64,000 nucleotides of DNA from NCBI RefSeq assembly GCF_000585355.1, contig NZ_KK073873.1, forward strand, positions 832,703-896,702. Direction: 5' to 3'. Below the pieces are notes generated by a model. It searched no databases. It saw only the letters and a list, made by a program, of their open reading frames with translations, and was not told the origin of the DNA. The position numbers and the translations under genes are program-made. Shown here piece by piece: positions 48,109 to 58,408 of the stretch (its first letter is position 1; every line of letters starts with the position of its first letter). Origin of the DNA: Xylanibacter oryzae DSM 17970. Its GTDB lineage: Bacteria; Bacteroidota; Bacteroidia; Bacteroidales; Bacteroidaceae.

Positions 48109-48616
48109 AAGTTAAAAATAGCGATAAGTATGAAACATATTGCAATTCCAATAAACATCTTTACATAAATATTAGGAGTACAGTTTACTATTACTTTAAT
48201 AACCTGCCTTTATTCGCTTTATGGGAGTGAATGCAAGAATTTATTTTCTAATACTAGTTTTGTATGAAAAATAGCATGAACATAATACTTTCAGTACAAA
48301 ACTACTATACTAATCAATATTTGTAGTATTTTTGTACAGATTAAAGAAGAGTAGTATAGGGAAAAAACAAAATTTTCAGATATGAAATCTAAGGGGAAGA
48401 CCGCTTATTATGATATGCTTTGTATCATTTGAGACGGTTTCGTTTTGTACCGATGTTTTAATCGGCATCCTAGTAGTAACGCAGATCTCGATGTTCTATC
48501 CGAGAGCATTTACTGCAGAATTTATTTCACCTGTATTTGCCATTTTTTTATCGCTAAATAGAAAGAGTCCTTCGAAAACGGGTGCCTACTTTCGTTACAT
48601 TTTCGGCTTTACCTGC
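48109..48616. other. 508-base stretch without a firm gene
   Basis: It holds a -7-like box TATTTTTG at 48327-48334 and a 16-codon ORF at 48382-48432 (MKSKGKTAYYDMLCII). A hydrophobic ORF (48410-48679) runs into the opposite-strand gene and has no recognised family. ACTACTATAC/GTAGTATAG blocks flank the -7 box and could be operator half-sites. Confidence 0.35.
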
Positions 48617-49558
48617 TTAGTATATATTCTTACTTTCCTCTATTCTTTCTTTTTGGAGATATCCCAAAAGTTTAGATGAAGAAGGTGATTCTCCTAATAA
48701 TGAAAATGACTTGATTTTATCATTACGAATGCCCCATAAACGTATAAATAACTCAAGGATATCCCGAAGTATATCTGCCTCTCCACCTTCATTAGGAAAT
48801 AATTCATATATGTATTTAATTTTCTCATCAACAGGAGGATGAGTTGTGCTTTCTAAATTTTTGTTTAAAAACAAACCGGAACACTGAAGGCACAAAGCAC
48901 CCACATGAGTAATGATATAATTATCACTTATAATTTGTTTATAAGCATCTAGATCAGAACGTTTTTCATTATCTATTAGGTAATCAGAATTTTCCTTGTC
49001 TTTATTGTAAATATGCGAATACTTATGTAATAGTAACATCCCAATTGTATATTCAACTAACTAAGAAGAAACATCGTATTTTAAATCAGAATTAGTTGTG
49101 TCTGGGTCTGCAAATTTATCAAGTTTATTTATTAACTCTTCAGATATATCTTCACTACCTGCTACCAACAAGTCTGCTTTTTGGGCTAAGAAAACAGCGC
49201 ATTCATTCAATACTTTATTAAGAACTTCTTTTGTAATATTATAAGAGCCTGTGCATTCAATTTCATTCTCATCATTATATTTAAACAATCCACCTTTGAC
49301 CATCAGTTTTGCAGGGATATAGCATAGAGTCAATAACTTTTGACAATACACATCAGACACTGAAATTATTCTGTCTTCATTATTACCATCATATCCGTGA
49401 ATAAAAGACGTAATTCGTTGAGCTTGAGCAGAATCTAAACCTGGATCAATAAAAACGCCTTGCTTCAACGCCAATATATTATTATTTAGTATATGTTTTT
49501 TGTATATCTTATCATATACTCGCTTTATTATCTTTGATATATTATTATCTCTTTTCAT
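48617..49558 (-). pseudogene. Lit/peptidase U49-like abortive infection protease gene, decayed
   Basis: Two minus-strand ORFs (49061-49558, 165 aa; 48617-49039, 140 aa) are in the same frame and separated only by a stop at 49061-49063. Read through, the junction is YDVSS-stop-LVEYTIGMLLLHKYSHIYN. The HKYSH stands where U49/Lit proteins have HExxH, and the downstream acidic block (DNEKRSDLDAYK) and THPPVDEKIKYI also fit that family. The catalytic Glu is Lys (one transition). In E. coli, Lit cleaves EF-Tu on phage infection. Stop plus lost Glu suggests inactivation. Confidence 0.6.
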
Positions 49559-49835
49559 AACAAATTAATTATATTTTTTATCTATTTCTATAAATCTATG
49601 TCCATATCGTGTTATCTAATAAACGACTATTCGTTCAAGTGTCTCTGAGTTAAATGCTGTGCGAATAACGATACTTACCGCCTTTGAAATGTTGAAAGAA
49701 TCATTTTTGTGGTTTCGAAAAGTCTATTAGTATCTTTTCTGCCATGGACCATACCAAGTCTTTGTTTCTTCCGCAGTAGGAGTATGATTGCTAGTAAAGT
49801 CCTTGACATTATTATAGTGCTCCCAAAATAATTGT

Positions 49836-50624
49836 TTATTCCTTTTCTATGTTAATTGCCTGACTTTCCTTCTCGATACTCCAGAAAGGAATGTTGTATT
49901 CGTCGGTAAACTCTTTCATGCGCCATGCACTCTTAAAGCTACTAACAACGAAATGCATTGGGATAAACAATCCAACTTTGAATTGCTCGATGAATTGTCT
50001 GGCACCACGAGTATATCCGTTACCAATACGACCATCTACAGGGAACATGATAACATCGAATGAGTCTGTTATCTTTTTAATGTCTTTCAACTCTCCTAGG
50101 AATTGTTTCTCATCTTTTATCGGATCAATAACACCAAATGCTTCACTATCAATAGTGCCTCCATCATAGTCATCAGTCAGAAAACGGGCATACCAATTAT
50201 TTAGATCTCCAGCATGGAAAATACGTTTAATCGTAGCTCGATTTTTAGCATCTTTTACTTCAACTATCCATGAAACACCACTATCATTACTGCCTGTGGC
50301 ATAGACATTTATAATATCATTACTCCATACAGAACCTTTCGCCATCCATGCGTCAGCATCTTCCTTGTCGGCTCTTCGGCGTTTCATAGTATCCTTAGAA
50401 AGAATATAGGTGAAAGAAAGAGTAGGGTTATCAGTTCTCCACTTCAGAATATCTTTCGTGAAATGGTCTTCGTGGAAATGACTAGCAAATACATAAATTG
50501 GCTTGTTGGTAGTAGATAGAATTCTTGGAATGACTCCTGCTGGGTCCATCCAGCAATCAAAGATGAGCACACAACTTTCTGTCTCAATTGTAAAACCACT
50601 ATGATATATATATGTCAGTTTCAT
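49836..50624 (-). CDS. MBL-fold metallo-hydrolase
   Basis: A 262-aa protein starting MKLTYIYHSGFTIETESCVL. The metal motif is FASHFHEDHFTKDIL (HxHxDH), later IFHAGDLNNWY and IPMHFVVSSF. It resembles the UlaG/RNase Z-like single-domain MBL hydrolases of unknown substrate in Bacteroidetes. I chose MKLT over an ATG four codons upstream (50636). A small ORF lies directly upstream (stop at 50638). The 277-base gap 49559-49835 behind it holds no gene. Confidence 0.88.
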   Translation of the reverse strand: MKLTYIYHSGFTIETESCVLIFDCWMDPAGVIPRILSTTNKPIYVFASHFHEDHFTKDILKWRTDNPTLSFTYILSKDTMKRRRADKEDADAWMAKGSVWSNDIINVYATGSNDSGVSWIVEVKDAKNRATIKRIFHAGDLNNWYARFLTDDYDGGTIDSEAFGVIDPIKDEKQFLGELKDIKKITDSFDVIMFPVDGRIGNGYTRGARQFIEQFKVGLFIPMHFVVSSFKSAWRMKEFTDEYNIPFWSIEKESQAINIEKE

Positions 50625-50637
50625 TGCTAGGTACATA

Positions 50638-50784
50638 TTAAATCATTTCACAGATTCTATCTTCTCTGATAATCTTCGGCGCAGCTTTGCCAGCCAATAC
50701 TAGTACTTTCTTGCCATTACGGTAGATATGCAGTTGGCGAGAACGGACAACTGCAGTAAGCTCGTCATCATTCTGCATAGCCAT
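50638..50784 (-). CDS. small 48-aa hypothetical protein, possible remainder of a longer gene
   Basis: The ORF reads MAMQNDDELTAVVRSRQLHI, YRNGKKVLVLAGKAAPKIIR, EDRICEMI. The same frame continues upstream to an ATG at 50868 (MISTDTTNMCSHLQKKLFDE) with one in-frame TAG at 50785-50787. So it is either a small gene or the main part of a 76-aa gene broken by a stop. It ends one base before the MBL hydrolase region and is probably co-transcribed with it. Confidence 0.45.
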   Translation of the reverse strand: MAMQNDDELTAVVRSRQLHIYRNGKKVLVLAGKAAPKIIREDRICEMI

Positions 50785-51160
50785 CTAAATATGATGGTAA
50801 ACGCCATCTTCATCAAATAGCTTCTTCTGCAAGTGTGAGCACATGTTGGTGGTATCTGTTGAAATCATTTATTTTAGGGCTTAATATTAAATGTTAACTT
50901 TTAGCTATCATTTGCGTTATCAACGCAAAAGACAATAGCTGTTTAAACTTAATATTGCGTTTCATTTACTTGTTTAAAAGTCGAACACAATTAGTTCGTC
51001 CTCATTCAAGGCAAAAGTACAAAAATTAAATGAAATGTTAAGTGATGCGGAAGAGAAAATATATATAACTAAGGTAAAAAGGTAAAATAATCGTCTGAGA
51101 ATCAAAAGTTACTAAAGAATACTTGTTTGATTCAAATTAATAGTTTATTTTTGGCAAGTA

Positions 51161-51565
51161 TTGTGTTTAAGTATAACGAATCTGCAAACAGGTATATCTG
51201 CAATTTATGATTCTACAGAAAGCGCTTTGAACCTATGGTTATCTCCATGGGCAGTTGAAGCCGACGTTTGGTTGTATGTTGCATTCATTAATGCCATTTT
51301 GAAGAAGCATCCTCTTACAAAGTTGTATGATAAATATGATATTATCAAGAATCTGACCGATATTGAACTTAATCGGATGCTGGCAGATAGAAGAAAGTAT
51401 TTGAAGCGTTTGCTTCAAACCAAAGATGGTTTCACAATGGAGGGGATAAATGATGATTTCACTCTTAAAGTTGCAGATCTTCGAAAAGCCGCTTCAATTG
51501 ATATGCAGGTAATAGAATTGCAACAAGTGTTTACAAAAAAGCAATGGGAAGAAGATGAAGTATAA
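51161..51565 (+). CDS. hypothetical protein, N-terminus uncertain
   Basis: A 134-aa ORF opening at a TTG. The sequence ESALNLWLSPWAVEADVWLYVAFINAIL, ELNRMLADRRKYLKRLLQTKDGFTMEG and VADLRKAASIDMQVIELQQVF looks like a real, well-structured protein. I do not recognise the family. The -7-like box TATTTTTG (51146-51153) is too close for a leader, so the 5' end of the gene may have been lost. The gap 50869-51160 contains the -7-like sequences only. Confidence 0.5.
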   Translation: MCLSITNLQTGISAIYDSTESALNLWLSPWAVEADVWLYVAFINAILKKHPLTKLYDKYDIIKNLTDIELNRMLADRRKYLKRLLQTKDGFTMEGINDDFTLKVADLRKAASIDMQVIELQQVFTKKQWEEDEV

Positions 51566-52589
51566 TTGGATTAGTTTTGATGCAAGAAAACAGCCTATCG
51601 TAGATAGTCTGTTCATTGTTATGTCTCCTTACGATATCACCTAAATTGTGTTACTCAGTCGCAGGGAGATTTGGTAGCCTTGCGTTATATTTAATATATA
51701 GTATTGACATTGCGTATTATTGTGCTATTTCCCAATGCACTACCATAACCATATTGATAGCCAGAAAATTACATTTTAATTGAGACCTATATGAGTCACA
51801 TTGATATAATAAATCAACTCTGCCCAGCATCTCATTTTTGTATCCGTAATTTCCTCTCGTTTTCAGTTCTATTTCATCTTTCTATCTAATGTAACAGCAT
51901 TTGAACGTTGTTCTAGGTGTAAAGATAAGAAAATATTTAATATGATAGAAGGGGGAATAAAAGGAATTAGTCGAAAATTAAATTTTAGTTCTTCATCATG
52001 AATAGGCCACTTCTTTTATAATAATCTCTGATTTTTAGACGATATAAAAGGCATATTGACGAATGGATATTACTAGAAATTAAAGCCATAGTGATTTGCC
52101 AATACTAATTTTTAAAGGAGGTGATGTTGTCATTTGATGTAATTTATATCTTTTTGTATAGTAAAATTGGGGAAAAGAACATTTTATTGGCTCATGGGTT
52201 CATATTTATCGAATTCTATTGTATTTTTTGTTAGAAAAGTATTACCTTTACAAAGTTGAATGTATTGAAGAATAGAACATAAAGATTTTAACCGTCTTAA
52301 AGTGATACTATAGATATCTTCAATCTCATGGAGCTTGGCTTCATCAAATACAGGCATTTCGTTCTCCTAGAATATATTACGCATGAACTGATCATCAATA
52401 GAATGGTGTTATTATGTATTTTAGTGTATGTAAGATGCTTGTATAGGCTCTGTTATAGATGGTAATACATAAAGTGCTGATTAACTACGTTATTCATTTA
52501 TTGCTCCAAATTCTGGAAGAATCTGTTTTATTATAATTGTCGGTAATTGGAAAAGCTAGAAATAATAATTAGAAAAATAAAAAAATATC
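51566..52589. other. 1,024-base gene-free region upstream of Gabija
   Basis: No ORF or RNA is recognisable. On the minus strand 52310-52357 reads MPVFDEAKLHEIEDI, and the preceding bases read HHSIDDQFMRNIF-stop, which looks like a fragment of a decayed gene. The base composition is AT-rich. Promoters for gajA are not clear (the nearest good candidate would lie within 52480-52560, AT-rich). Confidence 0.4.
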
Positions 52590-54377
52590 ATGCAGCTTAC
52601 AAAAGTATATATTAAAGGATTTAGAAATTTTAAAGAGGCAACGGTTAATTTCAACAAACATTGCTTAGTTATAGGTGCAAATGATGTCGGTAAAACCAAT
52701 CTCATTTATGCTCTCAGAATCCTCTTAGATAGAGGGTTCTCTGATTATGATTTTGAGCTAAATGAATCGGATTTTTTTGCTTATGAGGAAACTAAGAATA
52801 TAACTATTCGTGCATATTTTGAGGACGTGACCGAAGATTGTATAGTTGCTAAAATGAGAGGGAAAATAAGCAATGAGGGAAATTTAGTACTTCAATATAC
52901 TGCAACAATAGATAATGGAAAAGTTTGTTACCAATTCTACTGCGGAAAAAGTGAAAGCGAAGATGATTTAAAGGAAATTGATGGTCCTTATTATAGAAAA
53001 TATCTTAATATAAAATATATTAGTAGTAGAAGAGAGTTCTGGAGTTATATCAATAAAACAAAGACGGAATTGCTAAAGCAAGCTAAGGATAGGCGTACTG
53101 CAGAAATTGTAAGTGCTGACGAACAACTGTATTCTGAAATAGAAAATGAACTGCAGAATGTTGATACTAAGATACCTCAACTTTCTTATGTGAAAAATGC
53201 CACAGAGAAAATAAATAAAGAATTAAATAAACTTTCTATACATAATTCAGAGCAGCAAGTAGTATTTGATACTGCATCTACAGATATTGACAAAGTCATA
53301 TCTAATGTGTCATTAACGTCTAAAAATGGTGATAAGAAACTTGTTATAGGCGGTGAAGGTCGTATAAACCAAGTTTATTTATCTTTATGGGCATCGCAGA
53401 ATCAACATACAGAGATTTCAAGTGAAGTTTCTATAATCTGCGTTGAAGAACCAGAAGCCTATTTGCATCCTCATCAGCAAAGAGAGCTTGCAGAATACCT
53501 TGGAAAATCTTTAAGTGGTCAAGTCCTGTTGACAAGCCATTCTCCTTTTATTGTAAGTGAATTTAGTCCGAATTCAATAATCAGACTTTATAAAAAACGA
53601 ACAAGTGAAACTCTTGTAGCTTCAGATGGATGCTCAAAAGTGTTGGCTGATAATTTTGATGATTTTGGCTATAGAATGAGTGTGATACCAGCAGAGGCAT
53701 TTTTCTCAGATTGTGCTATTCTGGTTGAAGGACCATCTGAACTGATTTTCTATAAAACGCTTGCTAAGCAATTGAATATTGATTTAGACCGGCTTAATAT
53801 ATCTGTACTAAATGTGGAGGGCGTTGGCTTTGATACATATATTAATATAATTAATTCTTTGGATATATACTGGATTTTAAGGACCGATAATGATATAATG
53901 AAGATACCCTATAAAGATACTTATAGAATGGCAGGTATGGAAAGAGCTTTGGACTTTCTAAGCTATCGCCTTTTGACTCCTAAGGAAGAGATTATAATTA
54001 ATGAGAATAAGGACGGTATTCATGGCTTTAAATATAAGGATAAAATACCAGAAGAAGTCAATGTAAACTTTAAAAAATTAACTAATATTATTGAAGACCA
54101 CGACATCTATCTTGCCAAGGTTGGTTTAGAGGAGGATCTTTGTAACAGTGCAATTAATTCTGATTTGAAAGATTATTACGGTGTAGAGCTTATTGATGCT
54201 GATATTATTGCCAAAATGAAGGAACATAAGGCGATAAATATGTATAGTTTTCTTAAAAAGAAAAAGACATGTTTGTCTAAATTAGCCAAAGATGAAATAG
54301 TGAAGCCTTTAATAAGTGCTAAAAAATATATTGAAAGCCAGTATGGAACCTACGGAAGTTCAGAAGAAAATAATTGA
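52590..54377 (+). CDS. gajA: Gabija protein GajA (OLD-family ATPase/TOPRIM nuclease)
   Basis: A 595-aa protein of standard GajA length. Walker A is GANDVGKT at residues 29-36. The ABC-type region has LVIGGEGRINQVYLSLW, Walker B IICVEEPEAYLHPHQQRE (about 283-300) and the His switch TSHSPF. The TOPRIM domain has AILVEGPSE (about 376-384) and RTDND (431-435). GajA nicks DNA when nucleotide levels fall during phage infection. It is coupled to gajB with a 35-base overlap, the normal Gabija pairing. Confidence 0.93.
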   Translation: MQLTKVYIKGFRNFKEATVNFNKHCLVIGANDVGKTNLIYALRILLDRGFSDYDFELNESDFFAYEETKNITIRAYFEDVTEDCIVAKMRGKISNEGNLVLQYTATIDNGKVCYQFYCGKSESEDDLKEIDGPYYRKYLNIKYISSRREFWSYINKTKTELLKQAKDRRTAEIVSADEQLYSEIENELQNVDTKIPQLSYVKNATEKINKELNKLSIHNSEQQVVFDTASTDIDKVISNVSLTSKNGDKKLVIGGEGRINQVYLSLWASQNQHTEISSEVSIICVEEPEAYLHPHQQRELAEYLGKSLSGQVLLTSHSPFIVSEFSPNSIIRLYKKRTSETLVASDGCSKVLADNFDDFGYRMSVIPAEAFFSDCAILVEGPSELIFYKTLAKQLNIDLDRLNISVLNVEGVGFDTYINIINSLDIYWILRTDNDIMKIPYKDTYRMAGMERALDFLSYRLLTPKEEIIINENKDGIHGFKYKDKIPEEVNVNFKKLTNIIEDHDIYLAKVGLEEDLCNSAINSDLKDYYGVELIDADIIAKMKEHKAINMYSFLKKKKTCLSKLAKDEIVKPLISAKKYIESQYGTYGSSEENN

Positions 54378-55992
54378 GAATGATGGCAATACATTAGTAT
54401 TAGCGTCCCCTGGTAGTGGTAAAACTTTTGTAATTTCTGAAATGGTACGCCGTATATTGAAGAAAGATGAAATTTTGCCATATCAAGGAGTCATAGCTAT
54501 ATCTTATACAAGAAAAGCGTCATCAAATCTTAAAGAGAGAACATTATCTGAAGGGCTATTCATAAAGAATTCTTTCTTCGGCACAATTGATAACTTCTGC
54601 TTAACTCAGATTGTTCTTAGCTTTGTCAATTATGTTTGGGGTGCTATTAATCAGGATCCAGAGATTATTGGGATAAATGATATTCCCAAAGAAGATAAAG
54701 GTAACTATATATGGCTTAAAGATAATCATCCTGATTATAATTTGGTTACTGGCGAACGATGGCATACTTTGATGACATTGTATAGCAAGGGATATTTTCT
54801 TGTTGAGAGTCTTGAGTTAATAGCGTTATATATACTGAAGAACTGTGCTGCTTGTCAGAATTATGTAAAGTCTAGGTTTAAATATATATATATAGATGAA
54901 TTTCAAGACGCTGATACATATACCAACGACATCTTTCTGCAATTAATAGATTTAGGGCTAACAGGAGTGGCTGTTGGAGATGAAAATCAATCTATTTTCG
55001 GATTTGCTCATAAAGACAGCCGATATTTAACCGCTCTGAAGGATAATATAAATTTCAAGACCTTTGAACTGAAAGACAATTTCAGATGCTCTGCCCCAAT
55101 TGTTAATTATTCAAATAGACTTATTGATAAAGAAAGTCAGCTATTAGATACAGATGAAAATGGTGTGTTCTTGGTAAAAGTCGATGGAGGTGAAGAACGA
55201 ATAGCTGATTTTATTGAAAAATATATGGGGAGGTTATGTAAAAAATGGGATGTCAAAGATTATAGTAAGGTTGCTATTCTTGTTAAAAACACAAGAACTC
55301 AAGCTATGATTAATGATAGTCTTACAATACCTCATAGAGTAATAGAAACAACTCCGCTAGATATTGATCTGAATCCTAGATCAAGGCTATTTACCCTTCT
55401 TTTAAGGTTCTATTTAGATAAGAAATATTCTATGATTAACGTCTTGGATGAATTTGTAGATTATGAAGAATTAACCATTTATGATCGAAAGACATTCTTA
55501 GTCTGTTTTAATTCAATTAGAGAAAATTCAAAATGTGACAAAGAATTTTTAGTGCTATCATTTAATAATATTGCTAATTTGCTTTTGCCGAAAATTGGCG
55601 TTGGAGCTTCATTGACTTTATTAAAGGAAGTCATTGATAATGACAATTTGTTTTCATCATATAAGCCGTTAGAAGATAATGAAGTTCTTCTAATGACATT
55701 ACATAAGTCAAAAGGGCTTGAGTTTGATATTGTATTCCATCTGAATTTAAATGAGTGGGAATTACCAAGTAAGACGGTTAAATTCAACGATTTTAAGCAT
55801 CCAAAATATATAAATTGGAATCAAGATTTGAATTTGCATTATGTTGGACTTACTAGAGCAAGAAAAGCCTGCTATATTGTTCGCTCCTCATTAAGAACAA
55901 ATAATAATGGTGAAACAAAAAATGCATTTGATTCTGAGTTTCTGGATATGAATCATTTAAGCGATTTGCGAAAAAATTACAGATATAAATGA
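54343..55992 (+). CDS. gajB: Gabija protein GajB (UvrD/PcrA-like helicase)
   Basis: A 549-aa SF1 helicase starting MEPTEVQKKIIENDGNTLVL. Walker A SPGSGKT is at residues 22-28, then Walker B IDEFQDAD, GDENQSIFGF, KDNFRCS, MTLHKSKGLEFD and YVGLTRARKA, so all helicase motifs are present. I chose the 54343 ATG over one at 54316 because it starts at the family's TEVQKxII. In Gabija, GajB senses DNA ends and activates the GajA complex. No frameshift is seen, so the system is probably active. Confidence 0.93.
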   Translation: MEPTEVQKKIIENDGNTLVLASPGSGKTFVISEMVRRILKKDEILPYQGVIAISYTRKASSNLKERTLSEGLFIKNSFFGTIDNFCLTQIVLSFVNYVWGAINQDPEIIGINDIPKEDKGNYIWLKDNHPDYNLVTGERWHTLMTLYSKGYFLVESLELIALYILKNCAACQNYVKSRFKYIYIDEFQDADTYTNDIFLQLIDLGLTGVAVGDENQSIFGFAHKDSRYLTALKDNINFKTFELKDNFRCSAPIVNYSNRLIDKESQLLDTDENGVFLVKVDGGEERIADFIEKYMGRLCKKWDVKDYSKVAILVKNTRTQAMINDSLTIPHRVIETTPLDIDLNPRSRLFTLLLRFYLDKKYSMINVLDEFVDYEELTIYDRKTFLVCFNSIRENSKCDKEFLVLSFNNIANLLLPKIGVGASLTLLKEVIDNDNLFSSYKPLEDNEVLLMTLHKSKGLEFDIVFHLNLNEWELPSKTVKFNDFKHPKYINWNQDLNLHYVGLTRARKACYIVRSSLRTNNNGETKNAFDSEFLDMNHLSDLRKNYRYK

Positions 55993-56093
55993 GGACGTAT
56001 AGATAGTATTTATTTATAATTATCGATAAAATATTATTTTGATACAATATCGCTTGTGCGTTGTTTAATATTGCTGTCCTATAAAAAATAAAA

Positions 56094-56126
56094 AGCGTAA
56101 AGTCCTTTATTCATGGTCTTTACGCT
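56094..56126 (-). terminator. terminator of the mnmE operon
   Basis: AGCGTAAAG (56094-56102) pairs with CTTTACGCT (56118-56126). On the minus strand the stem is followed by TTTTATTTTTTAT. It ends the mnmE transcript and could also stop gajB transcription. Confidence 0.8.
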
Positions 56127-56154
56127 ACCAATAGTGATGGTTGGTAATCTTTAT

Positions 56155-57528
56155 TTATTTTCCAATGCAGAAGTGTTGGAAAATGTTGCCTAGGACCTCA
56201 TTAGGGGTGATTTGACCGCCTGTGATTTCTGACAACTGTTCAAGACATATACGTAGGTCTTCGCTAATAAGATCACCGCTTAAATCAGCTTCCATAGCTT
56301 CTATCACACGAGTTATGCTTTCGTTGGCATGCGTCAACGCCTCATAATGGCGGGCACTAGTTACGATTACAGAATTCTCGTTAATTTCTGGTATGTTGGC
56401 AGCTGCGTATAGGGCTTGCTCCAACAGTGATATGTTTGTACCCAACTTTGCCGATATTTCAAGATGTTGTAAGGTCGGTGCAGTTGTGGTAAGTTGGTTG
56501 ATGATATTATTAGCAGAAGAATTGTTACTATCAATTTTGTTAATAACAATTATCAGTTTCTTATCAGCGCAACGTTCCTGAATATTCTTTATTTCTTCTA
56601 AAGATGGGATAGCGTCTATTAGCCATAAGATTAAGGTGGCTTCGTCTATCTTCTTGAATGTACGTTCTATACCAAGCTGCTCAACTTTGTCTTCTGTCTG
56701 ACGAATTCCAGCAGTATCAATAAATCTGAATGTGATTCCGTTTATCTCAGTTGTATCTTCGATGACATCACGAGTTGTACCGTGGATATCACTTACGATA
56801 GCTTTGTCTTCGTGAAGAAGTTGATTGAGTAGGGTACTCTTGCCGACATTTGTTTTACCGATAATTGCTACAGGAATTCCTTCTTTCAACGCATTACCAG
56901 TTTCAAATGATTTTGCTAATGACGTTATTCGCTCATGAATCTTCTTAGCAAGTTGCATCAGTTCACTACGATCAGCAAACTCTAACTCCTCATGGTCTGA
57001 GAAATCTAGCTCAAGTTCTAATAATGATGTTATCTTCAGCAACTGGTCTCTAAGGATAGACAACTCACTACTGAAATGCCCCTTGAGCTGACTGAGTGCC
57101 ATCTTATGGGATGCACGATTGGTTGCAGAAACAAGATCAGCAACAGCCTCAGCCTGACTAAGGTCCATCTTACCATTTAGATAGGCACGCTTTGTATATT
57201 CGCCAGGTTCTGCTTGACGACAGCCTGCATCAATGAGAGTGTGAACCACCTTATTGAGTATGTAGGCTGAACCATGACAAGATATCTCTGCACTGTCTTC
57301 ACCTGTATAACTATGAGGAGCACGATATACAGAAACTAGTACATCATCAATAGTTGAACCTTCTTTATCAATAATCTCACCATAGTGTACTGTATTTGGT
57401 TTCGCCAAAGATATATCCTTGCTGAATATACTATTGGTGATACTAATTGCTTCAGGTCCTGATACTCTTACTATTCCGATTGCACCTCCGGTAGGTGTAG
57501 CCAGTGCACAGATATTGTCGTTATTCAT
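56155..57528 (-). CDS. mnmE: tRNA modification GTPase MnmE
   Basis: A 457-aa protein of standard length. The N-terminal tetrahydrofolate-binding domain has ALATPTGGAIGIVRVSG and CHGSAYILNKVVHTLIDAGCRQAEPGEYTKRAYLNGKMDLSQAEAV. The inserted G domain has GKTNVGKSTLLNQLL, DTAGIRQ and the C-terminal CIGK. With MnmG it modifies U34 of several tRNAs. Its start adjoins the nucleoside phosphorylase stop directly. Confidence 0.98.
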   Translation of the reverse strand: MNNDNICALATPTGGAIGIVRVSGPEAISITNSIFSKDISLAKPNTVHYGEIIDKEGSTIDDVLVSVYRAPHSYTGEDSAEISCHGSAYILNKVVHTLIDAGCRQAEPGEYTKRAYLNGKMDLSQAEAVADLVSATNRASHKMALSQLKGHFSSELSILRDQLLKITSLLELELDFSDHEELEFADRSELMQLAKKIHERITSLAKSFETGNALKEGIPVAIIGKTNVGKSTLLNQLLHEDKAIVSDIHGTTRDVIEDTTEINGITFRFIDTAGIRQTEDKVEQLGIERTFKKIDEATLILWLIDAIPSLEEIKNIQERCADKKLIIVINKIDSNNSSANNIINQLTTTAPTLQHLEISAKLGTNISLLEQALYAAANIPEINENSVIVTSARHYEALTHANESITRVIEAMEADLSGDLISEDLRICLEQLSEITGGQITPNEVLGNIFQHFCIGK

Positions 57529-58401
57529 TTAAATTCTTTCAAGTACAAGTTTTATTAATCCATCAATGGTATTCTTATAGCCAATGTTAGCCTGTTTAGC
57601 GCGACGGTTGGCTATGACCATACAGCATGTAAGTGCTTTATGTCCCATCAATGCAGAAAGACCAGCAACAGCAGAACTTTCCATTTCGAAGTTTGTGATA
57701 TTCAAACCATTGTATTCAAAGCTTTCAACCATCTCATTCTGATCAGGATCTGCTAAAGGAATGCGTAACTCTCTGCCTTGAGGTCCGAAGAAGCCACCGC
57801 ATGCGATCGTTACACCTCTTACCATGTCTGTACCAGCAACACGATCAAGTAGTTCGTTGTCAGCATCAATTACGTAAGGTGCACACAGTAAAGGATTCCA
57901 ATCCATGTGTTTCTTGAATGCTTGTTCAAGTTTGAGATCGCAAACTTCGTTACGTCCTGCATAGAAGTTGAGCAATCCGTCAAATCCAATACTTTTTACA
58001 CTTGCAATGTATGTTCCTGTAGGAGTATTCTCCTGAAGACCTCCACAAGTACCAATACGTACAAATGTTAGCGTACGATGTTCAGGCTTTTCGTGACGTG
58101 TTTTGAAGTCGATGTTTGCCAAGGCGTCCATTTCGTTTAAAACAATGTCTATATTGTCACATCCTATACCTGTGCTTTGTACTGTTATGCGTTTTCCCTT
58201 ATATGTACCTGTTATAGAGTGAAATTCACGACTTTGAACCTCACATTCCTGCTCTTCAAAGTGTGATGCAACGAGGCTTACGCGTCCAGGATCACCAACT
58301 AGGATTACTTTATCAGCAAGCTGTTCTGGTTTAAGGTGCAAGTGAAAAACACTACCGTCTTCATTTATAATGAGTTCGGATTCTGCAAAATATTTCTTCA
58401 T
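57529..58401 (-). CDS. nucleoside phosphorylase (uridine phosphorylase-like)
   Basis: A 290-aa PNP/UDP-family enzyme: DKVILVGDPGRVSLVASHF (phosphate loop), GIGCDNIDIVLNEM, FVRIGTCGGLQ and the Glu/Met-Glu nucleoside site ITNFEMESSAVAGLSALMGH. It splits uridine or a related nucleoside with phosphate for salvage. It lies in an operon with the PD40 protein (7 bases upstream) and mnmE (0 bases). Confidence 0.93.
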   Translation of the reverse strand: MKKYFAESELIINEDGSVFHLHLKPEQLADKVILVGDPGRVSLVASHFEEQECEVQSREFHSITGTYKGKRITVQSTGIGCDNIDIVLNEMDALANIDFKTRHEKPEHRTLTFVRIGTCGGLQENTPTGTYIASVKSIGFDGLLNFYAGRNEVCDLKLEQAFKKHMDWNPLLCAPYVIDADNELLDRVAGTDMVRGVTIACGGFFGPQGRELRIPLADPDQNEMVESFEYNGLNITNFEMESSAVAGLSALMGHKALTCCMVIANRRAKQANIGYKNTIDGLIKLVLERI

Positions 58402-58408
58402 AGTTGTA

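Noticed and set aside
48410..48679. hydrophobic 89-aa ORF
   Set aside because: It overlaps the opposite-strand Lit-like gene by 63 bases and has no recognised family or clear translation signal.
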